A stretch of 25,343 bases of DNA from Azolla pinnata (Eukaryota > Streptophyta > Polypodiopsida > Salviniales > Salviniaceae): the NCBI GenBank assembly GCA_037176905.1, contig JBBBWG010007358.1, positions 1 through 25,343 of the forward strand, given 5' to 3'. The notes below the pieces were generated by a model. That model was not told the origin of the DNA and did not search any database. It saw only the letters and a program-made list of their open reading frames with translations. Below, one piece after another: positions 20,702-25,343 of this stretch; the first letter of the stretch is position 1; each line of letters opens with the position of its first letter. The translations under genes were made by a program, and so were the position numbers.

Positions 20702-21496
20702 CACCACTGCATCTCTGGAGTCGTACGCATGGAGCGGATAAGGCATGGAGCTCTGCATCTGCTACTTGCTCCTGGAATATCGAGAGCAAATATGCTGACG
20801 CTTCATCTGATCCATGACCAACCCACTCCTTGGGATGAAGTTTTAGGTAAGAAATCGAGGACCTGCTCATGTTGCCGATTTTGAAGTGTTAGCCATTGGA
20901 CATGTAACATGGCCATGTTGTGGTCCGCCGACAGCCAAGCCAAGTGCGCCACGTGCTCTCGCGGCAAATTGAACATGTGGGGGCAATCGGTGAACAATCG
21001 CTGCCCTCGGTTTTACCACATGATGTTTTTTTGTTTTTTTTTTTTTGGCGGGGGGGGTTTCTTCTGAGGGTTGGTGAATCGCACTCGATGCATGGGGGCA
21101 CTCGAGGACGACCACCGATGAATGGGACTCATCAGCTGAATCCCATAAGCAATCCCTGCCCATCAATGCATCGAATTCGGCCCCTTCTGTTCGCTAGCGG
21201 CTCGATGATCGCCCACGAATAGCTGACCTTATGGCGGCGAACGAAACACCGCGGCGGTAAACATGCGACGACGATCTTCTGGGGCGCTAAGAGGAAAAAC
21301 TAAAAAGGCGGCCCCATTAGGCAGCTGACCAGTTGGAAAACAAACATTACCCTCGACCGAACCGTCGGACGTGTGCCTGTGTGTCTGTAGAAGACGAGGC
21401 TTTTGACCGACGTTGGTGCTGATTACAACGTCGGTGTTGGTGCTGACTGATTGATCCTTGGTGGTGTTGCTGCTGCTATCATCTATGTATGGGCCT

Positions 21497-21930
21497 GATT
21501 TGGTTCCGGTTCAGCTCGGTTCTTTTTTCCGCACACTAGAACCGAACCGAAACGAGCTGAACCTGAACGATAAAAGGACTTGTAAGCTATACCAGACGAC
21601 TGGGTTCGGTAAAAATAAGAACTGAACCGAACCGGTCCCCTCAATTATAAAACCGAATTCGAACCGTTTCTAAAGGCTTTATAGCCGAACCGGACCCGAA
21701 CCATGGTTCAAACAGCTCCAAATAATTTGCACATCAACTATTTTACCCAATGCCAAGCTAAAACCAAACCAAACCAGACTGCGGACCTACCGAACCGAAC
21801 CGAACCGAAACCTAATAACCACATGAAGCGAACCACCGGCGTTCCGAACCGAACTGAACTACAAGCCTTCCAAACGAAACCAAACTACCAGCCTTCTAAA
21901 CTGAAGCGAAGCGAGGCTGAACCGAACCCG
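21497..21930. repeat. GAACCG-rich dispersed-type repeat with a fold-back end
   Basis: GAACCGAACC and its complement CGGTTC recur many times. At the left end, GGTTCAGCTC (21508-21517) pairs with GAGCTGAACC (21554-21563) to make a stem. The open frame through it (Asn/Arg/Thr/Glu/Pro repeats) is a by-product of the repeat and is not called as a gene. The type resembles plant non-autonomous repeats; no terminal duplication could be found. Confidence 0.7.
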
Positions 21931-23189
21931 ATTTCTGTAAGCCGAGCTAGACATAAGCTTGTTGCTGCTTGCGCCCAAGCCAAACACCCCTTTTTGAAAC
22001 CACGGTGTGGTCGGCTCGGTTCGGCGGAAACCAAACCTTGGCCCAAATCTAGCTGCTGTGACGACTACGACGACGACGACGACGGTGATGATGATGGTGG
22101 TGATGATGATGAATTGAGCTAGTGCAACGACTTTCTTGTCTGCTGCTGATGGGCGAACGTTTCGCCCGAATCGGCCCCGACGCGAAGCGATCACGTTGGC
22201 CATGGAGGCGAAGGAGCCAACAAGAACACGGACACGTAATGTGACCATCTTTTGAGGGCGGAACCAATGAAAGAAGAGGAACGAATCCCGCGCTCTAGCC
22301 CACGTGGCGCGATGCGATTGGACGGGGGTCCGTGTACGATCCTTATCCAGACGCGGATATATCCTCCAACACACACATCTGTATGTGCACATGTGTATGT
22401 GGATGTATAATTAAAGATCTTTCTCTTATACATGCCTTGTATCGATCTATCTGTATATCTATCTCAAAGCCAAGCCCCCCCCCCCCCCAAATACAGAAAT
22501 GCGATGATTATGCGACATACACAGCCGCTGAAATGATTGATCATGCTGCCTAAGTTAATAATAATGGGAACTGTCGTACCAGGCGGAGGAGAAGGCTTTT
22601 TTACTTCTGATCGTCGTGATTAGTGGGTGACATATTAGTGTAACCGAGGCTCCAAGAACGTTGTGGGGACCGTCTTAATCGTGTGATTAGAATGAGAGCA
22701 TAGTGAGTAGCCAAAACCGAAACAGTATGATTAGATCATCATAATTGTGCGATTAGATGACAAAGAAGCAAGGAATTAATCGACGTTAGGAAGCTTAGAT
22801 CACTTGAGCTTGATTCAAAGTCAGAATAATAGTATCCTTATCCTTATCCCTCCTTTTTCTGCCCTTTGTTTTTTGTTGCTCTTTTCTTGTTCTATTTTTC
22901 TCGTTTTTTCTTGTTTTTTTTGTGCTTCCAAACAGTTGGGCAAAAATAAAATAAAATAAAATAAAGTAAAATATTACTCTTCCAAGAAGGGAAAATAAAA
23001 AAGGGAAAATAAAAAATAAAAAACACGCGAAGAAAGAAAATACAGCCTGGCGTTAAAAGAAAGCCAACAAACGGTTTATTTATTTTGTTAGAGAAAATGA
23101 AAAACAAAAAGCAAAAAACAAACGCCGAACAAAATTAGAAATTAGAAAAGTAGAAATTGTAGATTGAACGTCTGGTTTGAAAAATTAAC
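21931..23189. other. Intergenic DNA, no gene recognised
   Basis: Contains a GAC/GAT-rich patch (22064-22112), an ABRE/G-box-like CACGTGGC at about 22301, a C14 run, a TCTATCTATC patch near 22450 and an AAAATAAAATA-rich stretch at 22943-23030. No convincing frame was found. Confidence 0.5.
22475..22488. repeat. C14 homopolymer
   Basis: Fourteen consecutive cytosines in intergenic DNA; the length is slippage-prone. Confidence 0.9.
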
Positions 23190-23598
23190 GCGCGATCAAT
23201 TGATTTTAAGACCGGATCAATTGACCGGGATCCCGATTAGCATCAAATTAGTGAATCGACGAACGTCGATTAATTGATTAACACCGGATCAATGGATGGG
23301 GATCCCCAATTAGCATCAAATTAATGAATCGACCAACGTAGATTAATTGATTAGCACCAGATCAATTGATCGGGATCCCAATTAGCATCAACATAATCAA
23401 TCGGCTAACGTCGATCAACTGATTAACACCAGATCAATTGATCGGGGGGGGGGGGGGATCCCAATTAGCATCAAATTAACGAATCGACCAACGTCGATCA
23501 ACTGATTAACACCAGATCAATTGATTACGATCCCAATCAGCAGCAAATTAACGAAATCGACCAGCGTCGATTAATCGATTGGCACCACCGGACTTAAC
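23190..23598. repeat. 72-73 bp minisatellite, five copies, with a G14 run in one copy
   Basis: The word ATTAGCATC (ATCAGCAGC in the last copy) starts at 23236, 23309, 23381, 23464 and 23536, giving spacings of 73, 72, 83 and 72. Each unit carries GATCAATTGAT, a GGGATCCC core, GAATCGACCAACGT and GATTAACACC. In copy 4 the GGG before ATCCC has grown to 14 G (23444-23457), which explains the 83-base spacing. It ends about 500 bases upstream of the TPS start codon. Confidence 0.92.
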
Positions 23599-23667
23599 CC
23601 ATTAATCAACGGAGTCAGATTCTAACATTGTTTGAATCGAATATGGTTAGAGAGCCGGTGATCAGGA

Positions 23668-23674
23668 ATAAAAT
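23668..23674 (+). promoter_or_regulatory. Possible TATA-like element of the TPS gene
   Basis: AATAAAAT at about 23667-23674 is followed by a pyrimidine-rich patch (from about 23688), an arrangement seen at plant transcription starts. The match is weak and rests on position. Confidence 0.3.
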
Positions 23675-23702
23675 CTTTTTTTGCGGTTCTTCCGTTCCCA
23701 CT

Positions 23703-23764
23703 TCATCTTCTTCTTCATCTTCATCTTTCTTCTTCTTCATCTTCATCTTCTTCGTCTTCTTCGT
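23703..23764 (+). repeat. TTC/ATC-rich leader repeat
   Basis: CTTCATCTTCTTCTTCATCT and similar words fill the presumed 5' leader of the TPS gene. Confidence 0.75.
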
Positions 23765-23772
23765 CTGCTTCC

Positions 23773-23883
23773 ATGGCGCGTGTCTTGACCCAGATAACAC
23801 GTTCTCTCTCTCTCTCTCTCTCTCTCCAGCAGTTACAGACACTACCGGGGAACATAAAAAGCAGAAACCAAGCTTTCCATTGA
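23773..23883 (+). promoter_or_regulatory. Upstream ORF 1 in the TPS leader (36 codons plus stop)
   Basis: ATG at 23773 sits in a good context (CCATGG) and runs to TGA at 23881-23883. It encodes a 36-residue peptide with a Ser-Leu repeat produced by the (CT)n microsatellite. If the transcript starts upstream of it, this would be expected to reduce main-frame translation. Confidence 0.45.
23803..23827. repeat. (CT)n microsatellite
   Basis: About twelve CT units in the TPS leader. Confidence 0.92.
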
Positions 23884-24030
23884 TCCTCTGCGTGTCTCTT
23901 CTCTCTCCAATTCTTCCCTTCATCGTCGCTCGCTCGCTCTCTGCTTCCCCCGCCGACAAATTCCCTGCCTTGTCGCACCGCCATAGCTTTACTTACCCCT
24001 CTTCTTCTTCCCTCAAGAAGGGTGGGGGTT

Positions 24031-24198
24031 ATGATCCTTCTTCGCTCCTGCATCAGCTCCATCGCTCCTCCGCTCCATCGCCCCTCCCCTCCTCGTCAAT
24101 GGTGTCCAGCTCCTCCTACTCCAACCTGCTCGACCTCACCGCCAACCACCACAAGAGCCTCGCCAGCCTCAGCCCGGCGGCGCTGCCCAAAGCCATGA
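24031..24198 (+). promoter_or_regulatory. Upstream ORF 2 overlapping the TPS start codon (55 codons plus stop)
   Basis: ATG at 24031 is one frame off the main start (24099), reads past it and stops at TGA 24196-24198. An overlapping upstream ORF prevents simple re-initiation at 24099, so only leaky scanning would reach the main start if this ATG is in the mRNA. Confidence 0.4.
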
Positions 24199-25343
24199 CG
24201 ATGATGGGCAAGCCGGCGGCGGCGGCGGCGGCGGCAGGAATGGGTTTCGCCATGGCCGCCAGGAATGGCGGCGAGGAGGAGGAGGCGGAGGGGGCCACGC
24301 TGCCGCCGTCGCCCAAGACAGCGAGGAAGAAGACGATCGTGGTGGCGGACATGCTGCCGATCAGAGTGGTAAGCCCTAAACCGGCGGCGGCGGAAGCAGG
24401 CCAGGAGGAGAAGCAGAAGAAGGGCGGCGGCGGCGGCGGCGGAGGAGGAGGAGGAGGAGGAGGATCAGGTGAAGGGAAGTGGGAGTTCTCGCTGGACGAG
24501 GACTCCATCCTGCTGCAGATCAGGGACGCGCTGCCCAAGGGCACGCAGGTCCTCTTCGTGGGCTGCTTGCCGCCCCTCGATGCTGCTGCTGATGAGGATG
24601 ATGAGGATGATGAGGATGATGATGCGAGGGGCGGAATGAGCGGCGGGAAGCGGCGGCGGCAGCAGCAGCAGGAGGCGGTGGCGGCGGAGCTGCTGCAGCG
24701 CTTCGGCTGCCTGCCGGTGTTCGTCGACGCGGAGCTGCGCAGCAAGCACTACGACGGATTCTGCAAGCGCCAGCTATGGCCGCTGTTGCACTACAGGCTG
24801 CCGATGGGAGGCCCGGATCATTACAACAACAACAACAACACCAACAACAACACCAACACCAACAACGACACCAACAACAACAACAACAACAACAACGGCT
24901 CGTGCTCCTCGACGGCGGCGCGGTTCGATTCGTCGCTGTGGCGCGCGTACGTGTCGGTGAACATGGCGTTCGCGGAGCGCGTGCTGGAGGCGATCCAGTC
25001 GGAGGAGGACCTGGTGTGGGTGCACGACTACCACCTGATGGCGCTGCCGACGCTGCTGCGGCGGCGGCACCTCGGCGTGCGGCTCGGCTTCTTCCTGCAC
25101 ACGCCGTTCCCGTCGTCGGAGGTGTACCGCGCGCTGCCGGCGCGCGAGGAGCTGCTGCGCGGCCTGCTCAACGCCGACGTCGTGGGCTTCCACACGTTCG
25201 AGTACGCGCGCCACTTCCTGTCGTGCTGCGGCCGCATGCTCGGGCTCGGCTTCCGGGCGCAGCGCGGCCGCATCGGCCTCGACTACTGCGGCCGCACCGT
25301 CGGCGTCCGCGTCGCGCCCGTCGGCGTCCACGCCGCCCGCCTC
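24099..25343 (+). CDS. TPS: Class II trehalose-6-phosphate synthase-like protein (TPS5-11 type), 5' part, 415 codons to the window edge
   Basis: The family joins a GT20 synthase domain to a C-terminal phosphatase-like domain. Class II plant members are mostly regulatory in sugar (Tre6P/SnRK1) signalling, with little or no synthase activity. The N-terminus MVSSSSYSNLLDL matches the class II start and sets the ATG at 24099. RKKTIVVADMLPIRV (about 77-91) begins the GT20 domain; class II proteins usually have VANQLPI there. Further hallmarks are KWEFSLDEDSILLQI, FCKRQLWPLLHYRLP (W227), WVHDYHLMALPTLLR (H309), FFLHTPFPSSEVYR (H334), ADVVGFHTFEYARHFLSCC and the Gly-Arg-Thr-Val segment near the edge. 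Low-complexity insertions are poly-Gly 109-122, an Asp/Glu run from 161 and an Asn/Thr run 243-266. Codons are very GC-rich. The frame is open to the edge; the rest of the gene is outside the window. Confidence 0.93.
   Translation, partial: MVSSSSYSNLLDLTANHHKSLASLSPAALPKAMTMMGKPAAAAAAAGMGFAMAARNGGEEEEAEGATLPPSPKTARKKTIVVADMLPIRVVSPKPAAAEAGQEEKQKKGGGGGGGGGGGGGGSGEGKWEFSLDEDSILLQIRDALPKGTQVLFVGCLPPLDAAADEDDEDDEDDDARGGMSGGKRRRQQQQEAVAAELLQRFGCLPVFVDAELRSKHYDGFCKRQLWPLLHYRLPMGGPDHYNNNNNTNNNTNTNNDTNNNNNNNNGSCSSTAARFDSSLWRAYVSVNMAFAERVLEAIQSEEDLVWVHDYHLMALPTLLRRRHLGVRLGFFLHTPFPSSEVYRALPAREELLRGLLNADVVGFHTFEYARHFLSCCGRMLGLGFRAQRGRIGLDYCGRTVGVRVAPVGVHAARL

Larger units (their letters stand above)
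19690..21490. other. Divergent intergenic region between the SRAP and TPS genes, first part
   Basis: Moderately GC-rich with many overlapping open frames on both strands (for example 19777-20157 on +), none with recognisable domain content. A GGGCCCAC site II-like word lies at about 20226-20233. G-box-like CCACGTG occurs at about 20951. A 10 bp perfect inverted repeat ACCGACGTTG / CAACGTCGGT is at 21406-21415 and 21426-21435. Confidence 0.45.

Noticed and set aside
21703..22122. 139-residue + strand frame of Asn/Arg/Thr/Glu/Pro repeats ending in poly-Asp
   Set aside because: It is explained by translation of the GAACCG repeat and a GAC/GAT microsatellite.
21859..22392. Minus-strand frame with promoter-like words (CCAAT, ACGTGG, GGATAAGG) before an ATG at about 22204
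   Set aside because: The encoded sequence becomes poly-Ile/Val from a microsatellite and then antisense GAACCG repeat; no real protein is visible.
24116..25331. Long minus-strand frames over the TPS gene
   Set aside because: Antisense shadows of the repeat-rich GC coding strand.

Overview
This window is nuclear DNA from a flowering plant. The evidence is the TTTAGGG-type telomere repeat, plant gene families (an IAA-amino-acid hydrolase, a GT47 exostosin-type cell-wall glycosyltransferase and a class II trehalose-phosphate synthase), short GC-rich exons beside AT-rich introns and intergenic DNA, and decayed copia and LINE fragments. The very GC-rich, alanine/arginine-rich exons with strong codon-repeat expansion suggest a monocot, but that is an inference.

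Layout. 1-770 is a GATCGATC-rich minisatellite with a 68-69 bp unit and a three-unit, about 205 bp higher-order period. 775-836 is a tract of CCCTAAA telomere repeats that runs directly into a splice acceptor and the last exon of an ILR1-like amidohydrolase (842-1372, +). About 1.4-7.3 kb is gene-poor AT-rich DNA with two broken Ty1/copia RNase H fragments on opposite strands. 7414-9888 (-) is a single-exon GT47 glycosyltransferase with very large low-complexity insertions. 10.0-13.4 kb holds its promoter, a degenerate telomere-like tract, a long perfect heat-shock element without an obvious gene, a LINE reverse-transcriptase scrap and AT-rich DNA. 13463-19404 (-) is an eight-exon SRAP-domain (HMCES/YedK family) gene whose exons were assembled from splice sites and phases; it ends in a PCNA-interacting (PIP) box. 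19.4-23.6 kb is a long divergent intergenic region with telo-box motifs, microsatellites, a GAACCG-type fold-back repeat and a 72-73 bp minisatellite. 24099-25343 (+) is the 5' part of a class II TPS gene that runs off the window, preceded by two upstream ORFs.

The genes do not form a pathway: auxin-conjugate hydrolysis, wall polysaccharide decoration, abasic-site DNA protection and trehalose-phosphate signalling are unrelated neighbours. What links the window is a strong tendency to expand simple repeats (poly-Glu, poly-Ser, poly-Gly, poly-Asn and Asp/Glu codon runs inside genes; C15, C14 and G14 runs and minisatellites outside them). The observations most worth a second look are the telomere tract serving as an intron 3' end, the six-unit heat-shock element, and the plant SRAP protein with a perfect C-terminal PIP box, a second degenerate one, a GC-AG intron and an upstream in-frame ATG that would bury its catalytic cysteine. 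No previously undescribed multi-gene system was identified.
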